Below, in pieces: positions 26,925-36,225 of a DNA stretch of 64,000 bases (positions are counted from its first letter, which is position 1; every line of letters starts with the position of its first letter). The notes under the pieces were generated by a model. That model had not been told where the DNA came from. It made no database searches and saw nothing but the letters and a program-made list of their open reading frames with translations. Origin of the DNA: an uncultured Phocaeicola sp. (GTDB taxonomy: Bacteria; Bacteroidota; Bacteroidia; Bacteroidales; Bacteroidaceae); NCBI GenBank assembly GCA_944320845.1, contig CALUJA010000001.1, positions 124,001-188,000 of the forward strand, written 5' to 3'. The position numbers and the translations under genes are program-made.

Positions 26925-28061
26925 TTAAGCTTGGAATATCTTCTTGTAGGCGCGGCGGCGTTTGTGCTGCACGGCTTCAAACGCACTCCATTGTGCCTGC
27001 ACTTTCTTGTTTTCCTCCAGTTCCGGATTGCTTTCGCCGTATTTGAATCCCATCTGCTGATAAACGGGAACCAGGTCATAAAACAAGAGTGCGTTTACTC
27101 CCTTGCTTTGGTATTCGGGCTTTACCCCTACCAGCAGCAGGTCGAGCGTGTCTGCTTTCTTAAAGAACAGGGCTTTCAGCAGATGCCACCATCCGAAGGG
27201 GAGCATTTTCCCCTTTGCTTTCTGCAGGGCACGCGACAGCGACGGCATGGATATGCCTGCTGCGACCAGATTGCCCGCTTCATCTTCTACCAGTGAAACC
27301 ATCCGCAGGTCGATGAGCGGAAGATACATCTTTATATATTGGTTAATCTGTCCCTGTGTCATTTGTGAATATCCGTAGAGCGGTGCATAGGCTTCGTTTA
27401 TCAGGTCGAAGATTTTCTGTCCGTATCCGTCTTTCTTGATTTCACTCCGTTTCAGTTTCTTTATCTTCAGCTTATATTTCTGGAGAATGATTTCCGAAAT
27501 GCGTACGAACTTGTCTGGAAGTTTGTCGGGTACGGTCAGCTTGAATTCTACCCAGTCTGCTTCTTTCTCGAATCCTAACCGTTCCAGATGTTTGGGATAG
27601 TAGGGATAGTTATATATCGTAGACATTGTGCTTAGCTGGTCGTATCCTTCTATCAGCATGCCTTCTGCATCCATGTCGGTAAACCCGAGCGGACCGACCA
27701 TCGCTTCCATCCCCCGCTCTTTTCCCCATTCTTCTACCTGTTTCAGCAAGGCGGAAGAAACTTCCGGGTCGTCGGTGAAATCAATCCATCCGAAGCGCAC
27801 TTCCTTTTTATTCCACGTTTCGTTGGCGCGGCGGTTGATGATGGCGGCTACGCGTCCCACCACCTTGTTGTCTTTATATGCCAGAAAATAGTCAGCTTCG
27901 CAGAATTCAAACGCGGCGTTCTTTTGCGGGCTGAACGTATTCAGCATATCATCGTACAAATCGGGTACGGAATAAGGATTGTTTTTATAAAGCTCGTAAT
28001 TAAAGCGAATGAATGTCTTCAGCTCTTTGGGTGAGCTTACTTTTTTGATAATAATGGCCAT
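26925..28061 (-). CDS. GNAT-fold protein of unknown function
   Basis: A 378-residue cytoplasmic protein conserved in Bacteroidetes and usually annotated only as hypothetical or GNAT-like. The N-terminus ([20 protein letters not shown]) and central parts ([38 protein letters not shown]) have the shape of acetyl-CoA-binding GNAT strands and pyrophosphate loop. The acyl acceptor is unknown. The start at 28061 is preferred over 28103 because homologous sequence begins there. A TATCTTTA box, one base off consensus, lies about 30 bases upstream. It leads the parE-coaD-protease unit, 13 bases before parE. The 295-base spacer 28062-28356 shows nothing else. Confidence 0.75.
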   Translation of the reverse strand: MAIIIKKVSSPKELKTFIRFNYELYKNNPYSVPDLYDDMLNTFSPQKNAAFEFCEADYFLAYKDNKVVGRVAAIINRRANETWNKKEVRFGWIDFTDDPEVSSALLKQVEEWGKERGMEAMVGPLGFTDMDAEGMLIEGYDQLSTMSTIYNYPYYPKHLERLGFEKEADWVEFKLTVPDKLPDKFVRISEIILQKYKLKIKKLKRSEIKKDGYGQKIFDLINEAYAPLYGYSQMTQGQINQYIKMYLPLIDLRMVSLVEDEAGNLVAAGISMPSLSRALQKAKGKMLPFGWWHLLKALFFKKADTLDLLLVGVKPEYQSKGVNALLFYDLVPVYQQMGFKYGESNPELEENKKVQAQWSAFEAVQHKRRRAYKKIFQA

Positions 28062-28356
28062 CAGTTCGTTTTTACTATGAAATTTCAGGGCGTAAAGATA
28101 CATATTTTTATCCGAAAGTCGTATTCTCTTTTTCTGATTTTAGATTTAGAATCTTTTTCCGGCGTGTTTTCAGGAGCAGAAAGCCTTTTTGGGGCCGGTT
28201 TGTCTGGATGAAAAGAAAGCATCGGGGCGCATTGCTTGTCTTATTTCCTTGATATAAAGGGTTATGCTGGCCGATTGTGCGCCTTTCAGACGCTTGAGAA
28301 TTGAAAAATCACGGGCGGTCTGTCCTCTTGCCCGGATTTTCGGATTCTCGTGCCTT

Positions 28357-29409
28357 TCAGTACCACCATTCTTCCGGCATTGAAAGAATCATCCCTACGA
28401 CTTCCGCATAATTTTTCTGCCCTGAAGGGATGCGGTTGCTCTTCAGATACCAGTTGTAGACGGCATCCTGGATTTTTCCCATAAAGGGATTGTAGAGGTC
28501 TTGCCGGTATCTGTGCAGTTGGCGGTAGTGCTCCTTCACTTCCGGTCGGATGGTTTCTGTCCATTTCTTGAAGTCGTTTTCGTTGAGCAGACTGGCCGCA
28601 TTGACGAGTATGTAGGGCAGCAGGCCGGAATAGCCCTGATAACGGACAGCCTGGACGGAGGAGCGGATGCAGGTCTGATAGGCCCAGAAGTTGGCTTCCG
28701 CCTCACTGCTTACCCCTAACCAGTGCGAAAGTTCGTGGGCATAAGTAAAGGCGTCGGCTTTCATCTGTGGATTGACATACGATTCAGCGAAAAAAGGCCC
28801 CATATATCCCAATACGCCTACGGCCGAATAAAGGCCGTCCATCAGTGACTGCTTGGGATGCTGAAAAGCGCAAGGTTTCCTCAAGCCGAAATGCTCCGGA
28901 AAACTCTGGTAAATATTCTTTACTTCCTGTTCGTAGGTATGGATTTCCGGCCGATGACTGGGAGATAGCGGAACGAAAGAAGCGTTCAGGCTGTCGGTGT
29001 ATGCGTGCAGAAAACGGAGGAATACATTTTCCTGACAGGTGGCGGCCGCGACATCCGCCCGCTGGAAAAAGCTGTTGCGGAAATAATTCATGCCCCATCC
29101 CCAGTAAAACCAGATGTATATCCACGCCATTATCTCGATTTCTCTGCCGATGACCGTAGTCCATTTCTTCTTGTGTCGGCGTGCGGTGAACGGAAATACG
29201 ACCAAAAGCAGGGCGGCTCCGATGACAAAAATTTCTTCGAGCAGCAGGGAAGTGAAGGAGGAAGCCCGGGCAAGCAGGGTGGAGATTGCGGGATAGAGGG
29301 TTTGTGAATAGACCTCCCCTGCTCCGGGAATGAACCGGAATCCCAAGATGCCGGCGAGCAAGACGGCCAGCACCGCCCATCGGAAATGTTTCGGTCGGAT
29401 GCGTATCAT
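28357..29409 (-). CDS. DUF3810 membrane protein with zincin-like motif
   Basis: A 350-residue protein with three predicted membrane helices near the N-terminus (about 11-28, 55-75, 92-108) and a large C-terminal domain. Residues 225-229 are HELSH in the context FTYAHELSHWLGVSSEAEAN, an HExxH zinc-binding motif with a nearby glutamate as possible third ligand. DUF3810 proteins have no established function; a membrane-bound metallopeptidase is inferred. It is a single gene with its own -7 box and is divergent from the SpmAB gene. Confidence 0.82.
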   Translation of the reverse strand: MIRIRPKHFRWAVLAVLLAGILGFRFIPGAGEVYSQTLYPAISTLLARASSFTSLLLEEIFVIGAALLLVVFPFTARRHKKKWTTVIGREIEIMAWIYIWFYWGWGMNYFRNSFFQRADVAAATCQENVFLRFLHAYTDSLNASFVPLSPSHRPEIHTYEQEVKNIYQSFPEHFGLRKPCAFQHPKQSLMDGLYSAVGVLGYMGPFFAESYVNPQMKADAFTYAHELSHWLGVSSEAEANFWAYQTCIRSSVQAVRYQGYSGLLPYILVNAASLLNENDFKKWTETIRPEVKEHYRQLHRYRQDLYNPFMGKIQDAVYNWYLKSNRIPSGQKNYAEVVGMILSMPEEWWY

Positions 29410-29414
29410 ACGGG

Positions 29415-29422
29415 CAAAGTTA
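29415..29422 (-). promoter_or_regulatory. -7 box of the DUF3810 gene
   Basis: TAACTTTG on the minus strand immediately upstream of the predicted ATG, so the real start may be leaderless or slightly further inside. Confidence 0.45.
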
Positions 29423-29464
29423 GAGGTTTTTTGCTCATCCTGTCCAAGTATGCGATAAAATCTT

Positions 29465-29472
29465 TACTTTTG
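29465..29472 (+). promoter_or_regulatory. -7 box of the SpmAB-ybeY unit
   Basis: TACTTTTG matches TAnnTTTG, 25 bases before the ATG. Confidence 0.55.
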
Positions 29473-29497
29473 TGGAAATGAAAGAATAACTGGGTTT

Positions 29498-30730
29498 ATG
29501 GTATTGAATTATATCTGGATTGCTTTTTTTGCAATCGCTTTTGTGGTGGCGCTGGTGCGGTTGGTCTGCTTCGGCGATACGGAAGTGTTCCCTTCCATCA
29601 TCAATTCCACATTCGATTCGTCGAAGACGGCCTTTGAGATTTCTCTCGGACTGACGGGAGTCCTTTCGCTTTGGCTGGGCATCATGAAGATTGGCGAATT
29701 GGGGGGCGTGGTAAACTGGCTGTCGCGGCTGCTCAGCCCTTTGTTCTGCAAATTGTTTCCCGACATTCCGAAGGGACATCCGGTTACCGGAAGCATCTTC
29801 ATGAATCTTGCGGCCAATATGCTTGGGCTCGACAACGCCGCCACTCCGCTCGGCCTGAAGGCGATGGAGGGGCTGCAGCGGTTGAATCCGCAGAAAGATA
29901 CGGCCAGCAATCCCATGATTATGTTTTTGGTGCTCAATACTTCGGGACTGACACTGATTCCCATCAGCATCATGGTCTACCGGGCGCAGCTGGGTGCTGC
30001 ACAGCCCACGGATGTCTTTGTCCCGATTTTGCTGGCCACTTTCTTTTCCACTTTGGCCGGTATCATCGCGGTCAGCATCTATCAGCGCATCAATCTGTTG
30101 AACCGCACCATCTTGCTGTTTCTTGGCGGTGCGAGTCTCTTTATCGCGGCAATCATTTATTTTTTCAGCACGCTCCCGCGCGAGCAGATAAACGTATATT
30201 CCACCACTGTGGCGAATGTGCTGCTGTTTTTCATCATTGTCGGATTTATTTTTGCGGGCGTCCGCCGGAAGGTAAACGTATACGATGCCTTCATCGAGGG
30301 TGCGAAAGAAGGATTTTCCACGGCGGTGCGAATCATCCCCTATCTGGTGGCGATTCTTGTGGGCATCGGGGTATTCCGTGCTTCGGGCGCGATGGACTAT
30401 CTGATTCAAGGCATCGCCGCGCTGGTTGACCGGTGTGGAATGAACAGCGACTTTGTAGGTGCGCTGCCTACCGCCCTGATGAAACCGCTGAGCGGAAGCG
30501 GCGCGCGCGGGCTGATGGTCGATGCCATGTCGACTTATGGTGCTGACTCGTTTGTAGGCAGGCTCTCTTGCGTCTTTCAGGGGGCTACGGATACTACCTT
30601 TTATATATTGGCGGTCTACTTCGGAAGCGTCGGTGTGGTGCGTACGCGGCATGCTGTTTCCTGCGGTTTGCTCGCCGACCTGGCCGGAGTGATTGCCGCC
30701 ATATTCATCTGCTACTTATTCTTTAATTAA
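29498..30730 (+). CDS. Fused SpmA/SpmB nucleoside-recognition membrane protein
   Basis: A 410-residue polytopic inner-membrane protein made of two tandem nucleoside-recognition (Gate) domains, corresponding to spore maturation proteins SpmA and SpmB fused in one chain. Conserved parts are LAANMLGLDNAATPLGLKAM with NTSGLTLIPISIMVYR in the first half, and GALPTALMKPLSGSGARGLM with GATDTTFYILAVYFGSVGV in the second. Bacteroides do not sporulate, so its role is different and unknown; a transport or channel function is inferred from the fold. ybeY follows 11 bases later. Confidence 0.88.
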   Translation: MVLNYIWIAFFAIAFVVALVRLVCFGDTEVFPSIINSTFDSSKTAFEISLGLTGVLSLWLGIMKIGELGGVVNWLSRLLSPLFCKLFPDIPKGHPVTGSIFMNLAANMLGLDNAATPLGLKAMEGLQRLNPQKDTASNPMIMFLVLNTSGLTLIPISIMVYRAQLGAAQPTDVFVPILLATFFSTLAGIIAVSIYQRINLLNRTILLFLGGASLFIAAIIYFFSTLPREQINVYSTTVANVLLFFIIVGFIFAGVRRKVNVYDAFIEGAKEGFSTAVRIIPYLVAILVGIGVFRASGAMDYLIQGIAALVDRCGMNSDFVGALPTALMKPLSGSGARGLMVDAMSTYGADSFVGRLSCVFQGATDTTFYILAVYFGSVGVVRTRHAVSCGLLADLAGVIAAIFICYLFFN

Positions 30731-30741
30731 ATAGATTGCTT

Positions 30742-31164
30742 ATGATAACTTATCAGACCGAAGGCGTGGAGATGCCGGCTATCGGCAAGCGGGAGACTAC
30801 GGCATGGATTAAGGCCGTTGCGGAAAGCTACGGCAAGCGCGTGGGTGAGATTGCCTACATTTTTTGCTCAGATGAAAAAATTCTGGAGGTGAACCGCCAG
30901 TATTTGCAGCATGACTATTATACGGATATCATCACGTTTGACTATTGTGAGGGGAACCGTCTTTCCGGCGACTTGTTCATCAGTTTAGACACGGTTCGTA
31001 CCAATGCCGAGCAGTTCGGTACGGCATACGACACCGAGCTTCACCGGGTCATCATCCACGGCATCCTGCATCTTTGCGGCATCAACGACAAGGGGCTGGG
31101 CGAGCGTGAAATCATGGAAGCGGCGGAAAACAAGGCGTTGGCTCTGCTCCCCGGCATCGGCTGA
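30742..31164 (+). CDS. ybeY: Endoribonuclease/rRNA maturation factor YbeY
   Basis: A 140-residue metal-dependent RNase that takes part in 16S rRNA 3' maturation and ribosome quality control. The metal-site segment is HGILHLCGINDKG, with H106 and H110. The third position, a histidine in E. coli (HGxLHLxGxDH), is D116 here. Substitution by aspartate seems common in Bacteroidetes and can still bind metal. The ATG at 30742 is used although a TTG lies 6 bases upstream in frame. It is co-transcribed with the SpmAB gene and followed by a terminator. Confidence 0.92.
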   Translation: MITYQTEGVEMPAIGKRETTAWIKAVAESYGKRVGEIAYIFCSDEKILEVNRQYLQHDYYTDIITFDYCEGNRLSGDLFISLDTVRTNAEQFGTAYDTELHRVIIHGILHLCGINDKGLGEREIMEAAENKALALLPGIG

Positions 31165-31240
31165 CCGGTGGCCCGGCATGATAATCTGTTTGCATACGTA
31201 CCGGAATCAGTTTTCCTCCTTTCCGGAAATTGTTTTTGCA

Positions 31241-31299
31241 GGACAGGCTTTTCTTCTTCTCCCAATGCGGAATGAAAAGAAGCCTGTCCGTTTTTCTTT
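31241..31299 (+). terminator. Terminator of the SpmAB-ybeY unit
   Basis: 10-bp arms (31241-31250 and 31280-31289) with extra AAGAA pairing, followed by a T-rich run at 31291-31300. Confidence 0.75.
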
Positions 31300-31344
31300 T
31301 CATTCTTTTTGGCGTACCTTTTTCAGAGATAGCCGCTAATTTTG

Positions 31345-31352
31345 TATTTTTG
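31345..31352 (+). promoter_or_regulatory. -7 box of mnmG
   Basis: TATTTTTG, 25 bases before the mnmG ATG. Confidence 0.55.
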
Positions 31353-31377
31353 CAGCCGTATAAAACGGATATAATCA

Positions 31378-33249
31378 ATGGATTTTAAGTACGATGTTAT
31401 TGTAATCGGAGCCGGTCATGCCGGTTGTGAGGCCGCTGCCGCCGCCGCTAATCTCGGGTCAAAGACCTGTCTCATCACGATGGACATGAACAAGATTGGG
31501 CAGATGAGCTGTAATCCCGCCGTCGGAGGCATCGCCAAAGGGCAGATAGTGCGTGAAATTGATGCCTTGGGCGGCTATATGGGACTGGTAACCGACCGTA
31601 CTGCCATTCAGTTCCGGATGCTGAACCGCTCAAAAGGGCCGGCCATGTGGAGCCCGCGCGCCCAGTGCGACCGGGGAAAATTCATTTGGGCCTGGCGCGA
31701 GGTGCTGGAGAATATACCCAACCTGCATATCTGGCAGGACACGGTGGAGGAACTGCTTGTGGAAAACGGAGCGGTGACGGGAGTCCAGACCTGTTGGGGC
31801 GTAACCTTCCGTGCCAAATGCGTCATCCTTACGGCGGGAACATTCCTGAACGGGCTGATGCATATCGGGCACAAAATGCTTCCGGGCGGACGCTGTGCCG
31901 AGCCGGCCTCGTATAACCTGACTGAGTCCATTACGCGCCACGGGGTTGTTGCCGGACGAATGAAGACCGGGACACCGGTCCGTATCGATGCGCGCAGTGT
32001 CCGCTTCGATTTGATGGAGACCCAAGACGGGGAAAACGACTTCCACCGCTTCTCTTTCATGAGCGAGCCGCGCCGTTTGAAGCAGCTGCAGTGTTGGACA
32101 TGCTTTACAAACGAAGAGGTGCACGAAGTGTTGCGCAGCGGACTGGCGGACTCTCCCCTTTTCAACGGGCAGATACAGAGCATCGGCCCCCGTTACTGTC
32201 CCAGCATCGAGACCAAAATCGTGACTTTCCCCGACAAGCCCCAGCATCAGCTCTTTTTGGAGCCTGAGGGTGAAACTACCCGCGAACTTTATCTGAACGG
32301 CTTTTCATCGTCGTTGCCGATGGAAATCCAGATTGAGGCCTTGAAGCGTATCCCTTGCTTCAGGGACTTGGTGGTATATCGTCCGGGCTACGCCATCGAA
32401 TACGATTACTTCGACCCTACCCAGCTAAGGCATACGCTGGAATCGAAGGTGATAAAGAACCTTTTCCTTGCAGGGCAGGTCAACGGGACTACGGGATACG
32501 AGGAGGCCGGCGGTCAGGGAATCGTGGCCGGAATCAATGCCCACATCAATTGCCACGGCGGCGAGCCTTTTGTGTTGGGACGCGACGAAGCGTATATCGG
32601 AGTGTTGATAGACGACCTGGTGACGAAAGGCGTGGACGAACCTTACCGGATGTTTACATCGCGTGCGGAATACCGCATTCTTCTCCGTCAAGACGATGCG
32701 GACATGCGCTTGACAGAGCGGGCTTACCGCATCGGACTGGCCAAGCAAGACCGCTATGATTTGCTTTGCCGCAAGCGCGATGCCGTTTCCCGCCTCATTA
32801 AGTTTGCCGAGACCTATTCCATCAAGGCGGACAAGATAAACGAAGCGATGGATGCTTTGGGCACATCCCGGCTGTCTCATGGCTGTAAGCTGATAGACCT
32901 GCTGGGGCGTCCGCAGATTACCGTGGAAAACATCGCGCCCTACGTTTCCGCTTTCCGCGCGGAGCTTGACAAGATAGAGGGGAACAAGGAAGAAATTGTT
33001 GAAGCTGCCGAAGTGCAAATAAAATACAAAGGCTATATTGACCGCGAGCGGACGATAGCCGACAAGATTCACCGTCTGGAAAGTATCCGTATCAGGGGGC
33101 GTTTCGATTATGCCAGCTTGCAGTCTCTTTCTACAGAGGCCCGGCAGAAGCTGGTGAAGATTGATCCGGAGACTTTGGCGCAGGCAAGCCGCATTCCGGG
33201 CGTCTCGCCCAGCGATGTGAACGTGTTGCTCGTCCTTTTGGGCCGGTAG
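31378..33249 (+). CDS. mnmG: tRNA uridine-5-carboxymethylaminomethyl modification enzyme MnmG
   Basis: A 623-residue FAD protein that, with MnmE, modifies the wobble uridine of several tRNAs. The FAD-binding motif is VIGAGHAGCEAAAAAANLG, the family signature is CNPAVGGIAKGQIVREID, and a second signature GQVNGTTGYEEAGGQGIVAG lies at about 365-385. The C-terminal helical domain binds MnmE and tRNA. Length is normal. A perfect parS-type palindrome lies 8 bases after its stop codon, before apt. Confidence 0.97.
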   Translation: MDFKYDVIVIGAGHAGCEAAAAAANLGSKTCLITMDMNKIGQMSCNPAVGGIAKGQIVREIDALGGYMGLVTDRTAIQFRMLNRSKGPAMWSPRAQCDRGKFIWAWREVLENIPNLHIWQDTVEELLVENGAVTGVQTCWGVTFRAKCVILTAGTFLNGLMHIGHKMLPGGRCAEPASYNLTESITRHGVVAGRMKTGTPVRIDARSVRFDLMETQDGENDFHRFSFMSEPRRLKQLQCWTCFTNEEVHEVLRSGLADSPLFNGQIQSIGPRYCPSIETKIVTFPDKPQHQLFLEPEGETTRELYLNGFSSSLPMEIQIEALKRIPCFRDLVVYRPGYAIEYDYFDPTQLRHTLESKVIKNLFLAGQVNGTTGYEEAGGQGIVAGINAHINCHGGEPFVLGRDEAYIGVLIDDLVTKGVDEPYRMFTSRAEYRILLRQDDADMRLTERAYRIGLAKQDRYDLLCRKRDAVSRLIKFAETYSIKADKINEAMDALGTSRLSHGCKLIDLLGRPQITVENIAPYVSAFRAELDKIEGNKEEIVEAAEVQIKYKGYIDRERTIADKIHRLESIRIRGRFDYASLQSLSTEARQKLVKIDPETLAQASRIPGVSPSDVNVLLVLLGR

Positions 33250-33257
33250 AAACCGTC

Positions 33258-33273
33258 TGTTTCACGTGAAACA
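33258..33273 (+). other. parS: parS-like centromere site
   Basis: TGTTTCACGTGAAACA is a perfect 16-base palindrome that matches the chromosomal ParB-binding consensus TGTTnCACGTGAAACA at every fixed position. It lies in the 57-base gap between mnmG and apt. It is the only copy seen in the window. Confidence 0.85.
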
Positions 33274-33306
33274 AATTGTTTAAAGATTACTTATAAAATA
33301 CTGGAT

Positions 33307-33831
33307 ATGAATAAAGAAACATTGAGAAAAAACTTGCGGGAAATCCCTGATTTCCCCATCCCCGGAATTTTGTTTTATGATGTGACGACTCTTTTCAAGA
33401 ATCCGGAATGTCTGCAGGGCCTGATTGATGAACTGTATGATATGTATAAGGACAGAGGCATCACGAAGGTAGTCGGCATCGAGTCGCGGGGATTCATCCT
33501 GGGCGGGGCGTTGGCGGCCCGTTTGGGTGCCGGATTCGTGATGGCGCGCAAGCCGGGAAAACTTCCGGCCGAGGTGATGGAAGAGACTTATGCCAAGGAA
33601 TACGGTACGGATACCATACAAATCCATAAGGATGCAATCGATGAAAATGATGTTGTCTTGCTGCACGACGACTTGCTGGCTACGGGAGGAACGATGGCCG
33701 CAACCTATCGTCTGGTGAAAAAGTGCGGGGCGAAGAAGGCTTTCGTCAATTTCGTCATCGAGCTGAAGGGGCTGAACGGACGCAAGGCCTTTTCTGACGA
33801 TGTAGAGATTACTACCCTTTTGCAGCTTTGA
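33307..33831 (+). CDS. apt: Adenine phosphoribosyltransferase
   Basis: A 174-residue purine salvage enzyme that converts adenine and PRPP to AMP. The N-terminal IPDFPIPGILFYDVTTLF is the hood/adenine region, and VVLLHDDLLATGGTMAA is the PRPP-binding motif. The flexible catalytic loop lies near YAKEYGTDTI. Length is typical. It follows mnmG with a parS-like site between, and precedes uvrC by 30 bases in the same direction. Confidence 0.96.
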   Translation: MNKETLRKNLREIPDFPIPGILFYDVTTLFKNPECLQGLIDELYDMYKDRGITKVVGIESRGFILGGALAARLGAGFVMARKPGKLPAEVMEETYAKEYGTDTIQIHKDAIDENDVVLLHDDLLATGGTMAATYRLVKKCGAKKAFVNFVIELKGLNGRKAFSDDVEITTLLQL

Positions 33832-33861
33832 ATAGGCGGATGATTTTTCTCCTTCTTGAAA

Positions 33862-35682
33862 ATGGAAAGTCGCGGAATTCTCAGCCGGAATGAATACTTG
33901 CGGGGCATTGTGATGAACCTTCCCGCAAGTCCGGGTATTTATCAATACCTGAACGAGGAAGGTACGATTATCTACGTGGGAAAGGCAAAAAATCTGAAGC
34001 GCCGGGTGTATTCTTATTTTTCGAAAGACCATCATTCCACAAAGACCCAGATTTTGGTGAAGCGGATTGCGGATATCCGTTACATTGTCGTCAATACGGA
34101 AGAGGATGCCCTGCTGCTTGAAAACAATCTGATTAAGAAGTACAAGCCCCGTTACAATGTCTTACTGAAAGACGACAAGAGCTACCCTTCCATTTGCGTG
34201 ACAAACGAGTATTTCCCCCGCATCTTCAGCACGCGCAAGATTGTTCGCGACGGGTCGGTATATTATGGCCCCTACAGTCATATCCCCTCGATGCAGGCCA
34301 TTCTGCTGCTGATAAAGAAGCTTTATCCGCTGCGCACGTGCGGTTATGCACTTACGCCGGAGAACATCGGTCAGGGAAAGTTCAAGCCTTGTCTGGAATA
34401 TCACATCAGAAACTGCAAGGCTCCCTGCATCGGACTGCAGTCGCACGATGAATATATGCAGAGCATTTCGGCGGCGCGAGAGATATTGCGTGGAAACACA
34501 CAGCAGGTCAGCAGCGCGATGATGCAGGAAATGCAGCGCCTGGCCGCTGAGATGAGGTTTGAAGAGGCGCAGAAGATAAAGGAGAAATATGAACTGATAG
34601 AAAACTACCGGGCAAAAAGCGAGGTGGTCAGTTCGTCTTTCCACAATATTGATGTGTTTTCCATCGAGATGGACGAGGCTTCCGCATATATCAACTATCT
34701 GCACATCACGAACGGATGCATCAACCAGGCTTTTACCTTTGAGTATAAGGTGCGGATGAACGAGAGCAAGGAAGAGCTGCTGCAGTTGGGAATCGTGGAA
34801 ATGCGTGAGCGCTATAAAAGCCAGTCTAAGGAAATCATTGTTCCCTTTGGGCTGGACATGGAGATGAACGGCGTGACCTTTACGGTTCCACAGCGCGGAG
34901 AGAAAAAACATCTGCTGGATCTTTCCGTCATGAATGTCAAGCAATATAAGGTCGACCGTCTGAAGCAGGCGGAGAAGCTGAATCCGGAGCAGCGGAGTGT
35001 CCGCCTGATGAAGGAGATACAGGAGCAGCTCCACATGGATCGCCTGCCTGTCCGCATCGAGTGCTTTGACAACTCAAACATTCAGGGGTCGGACGCGGTA
35101 GCCGCCTGTGTGGTATTCAAAAAGACCAAGCCCAGCAAGCAGGATTACCGCAAGTATATCATCAAGACGGTAGAGGGGCCCGACGACTATGCCTCCATGC
35201 AGGAGGTGGTGCGCCGCCGCTATACGCGCATTCTGGACGAGCAGGGCGAACTGCCCGACCTGATTCTGACCGACGGAGGAAAGGGGCAGATGGAGGTTGT
35301 GAGGCAGGTGATAGAGGATGAGCTGCATCTCCAGATTCCCATTGCCGGCCTTGCAAAAGACGGACGGCACCGCACTTCGGAAGTCTTGTTCGGCTTTCCG
35401 CCGGTTACGATAGGAATCAAGCAGGGCACTCCCCTGTTCCATCTGCTGGAGCGCATACAAGACGAGGTGCATCGCTTTGCCATCACCTTCCACCGCGACC
35501 GCCGGAGCAAGAAGCAGGTGGCATCGGCGCTGGATGCCGTCAAGGGCATCGGAGAAAAGCGCAAGGCCGAACTGCTGAAGCGCTTCAAGAGTGTGGCGCG
35601 TATCCGGCAGGCAAGTCTGGAAGAACTGGCGGAAGTGGTGGGAAGCACCGTGGCAAAAAACATTCAGGACAGCTTGAAATGA
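33862..35682 (+). CDS. uvrC: Excinuclease ABC subunit C
   Basis: A 606-residue nucleotide-excision-repair nuclease that makes the 3' and 5' incisions with UvrB. It shows the GIY-YIG domain (SPGIYQYLNEEGTIIYVGKA), the UVR UvrB-binding helix pair (about 200-235), the RNase H-like endonuclease domain (IECFDNSNIQGSDAVAACVV) and a C-terminal helix-hairpin-helix region (VKGIGEKRKAELLKRF). The ATG at 33862 is preferred over the TTG at 33856. Confidence 0.97.
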   Translation: MESRGILSRNEYLRGIVMNLPASPGIYQYLNEEGTIIYVGKAKNLKRRVYSYFSKDHHSTKTQILVKRIADIRYIVVNTEEDALLLENNLIKKYKPRYNVLLKDDKSYPSICVTNEYFPRIFSTRKIVRDGSVYYGPYSHIPSMQAILLLIKKLYPLRTCGYALTPENIGQGKFKPCLEYHIRNCKAPCIGLQSHDEYMQSISAAREILRGNTQQVSSAMMQEMQRLAAEMRFEEAQKIKEKYELIENYRAKSEVVSSSFHNIDVFSIEMDEASAYINYLHITNGCINQAFTFEYKVRMNESKEELLQLGIVEMRERYKSQSKEIIVPFGLDMEMNGVTFTVPQRGEKKHLLDLSVMNVKQYKVDRLKQAEKLNPEQRSVRLMKEIQEQLHMDRLPVRIECFDNSNIQGSDAVAACVVFKKTKPSKQDYRKYIIKTVEGPDDYASMQEVVRRRYTRILDEQGELPDLILTDGGKGQMEVVRQVIEDELHLQIPIAGLAKDGRHRTSEVLFGFPPVTIGIKQGTPLFHLLERIQDEVHRFAITFHRDRRSKKQVASALDAVKGIGEKRKAELLKRFKSVARIRQASLEELAEVVGSTVAKNIQDSLK

Positions 35683-35742
35683 GCGTTTGCTCCTGTCCCA
35701 CTTTCTTTTTTGTCAGGATGCTTTTGTCTCCGATTTATTTCG

Positions 35743-35750
35743 TAATTTTG
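35743..35750 (+). promoter_or_regulatory. -7 box of the dtd-mazG-deoC unit
   Basis: TAATTTTG with a TTTG 16 bases upstream (35723-35726), a shorter spacer than usual, 21 bases before dtd. Confidence 0.5.
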
Positions 35751-35771
35751 TCCGGTTAAGATAAAAAGAAG

Positions 35772-36224
35772 ATGAGAACAGTAATCCAAAGGGTGAGTCA
35801 TGCTTCGGTCACGATTGACGGAGTATGCAAGTCTGCTATCAGAAAGGGATTCATGATATTGGTCGGCATCGAAGAGGCCGATACGCACGAGGATGCCGAC
35901 TGGCTGTGCAGGAAGATTGTCAATTTGCGTGTGTTCGACGACGAGAACGGCGTGATGAACCGCTCCGTTCTTGAGGCGGGCGGAGAGATTTTGGTGGTCA
36001 GCCAGTTCACGCTGATGGCATCCACCAAGAAAGGCAACCGTCCTTCCTACATCCGGGCCGCACGGCCGGAAACGGCTGTTCCCTTGTACGAATATTTCTG
36101 CAATGAGCTGAGCATCGCTTTGGGCAGGGAAGTGGCGACGGGAGAGTTTGGAGCCGACATGAAGGTCGAGCTTCTCAACGACGGCCCCGTAACCATCTGC
36201 ATGGATACTAAAAATAAAGAATGA
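35772..36224 (+). CDS. dtd: D-aminoacyl-tRNA deacylase
   Basis: A 150-residue homodimeric proofreading enzyme that removes D-amino acids, and glycine mischarged on tRNA-Ala, from tRNA. The N-terminus MRTVIQRVSHASVTIDG, the SQFTL motif in VVSQFTLMASTKKGNRPS and the closing GPVT motif with its cis-Pro are all present. It is followed one base later by the MazG-like gene, so the two are tightly coupled. Confidence 0.96.
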   Translation: MRTVIQRVSHASVTIDGVCKSAIRKGFMILVGIEEADTHEDADWLCRKIVNLRVFDDENGVMNRSVLEAGGEILVVSQFTLMASTKKGNRPSYIRAARPETAVPLYEYFCNELSIALGREVATGEFGADMKVELLNDGPVTICMDTKNKE

Positions 36225-36225
36225 T

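Noticed and set aside
29435-30652. 405-codon minus-strand frame opposite the SpmAB gene
   Set aside because: It is antisense to a well-supported membrane protein gene and has no recognisable domain.
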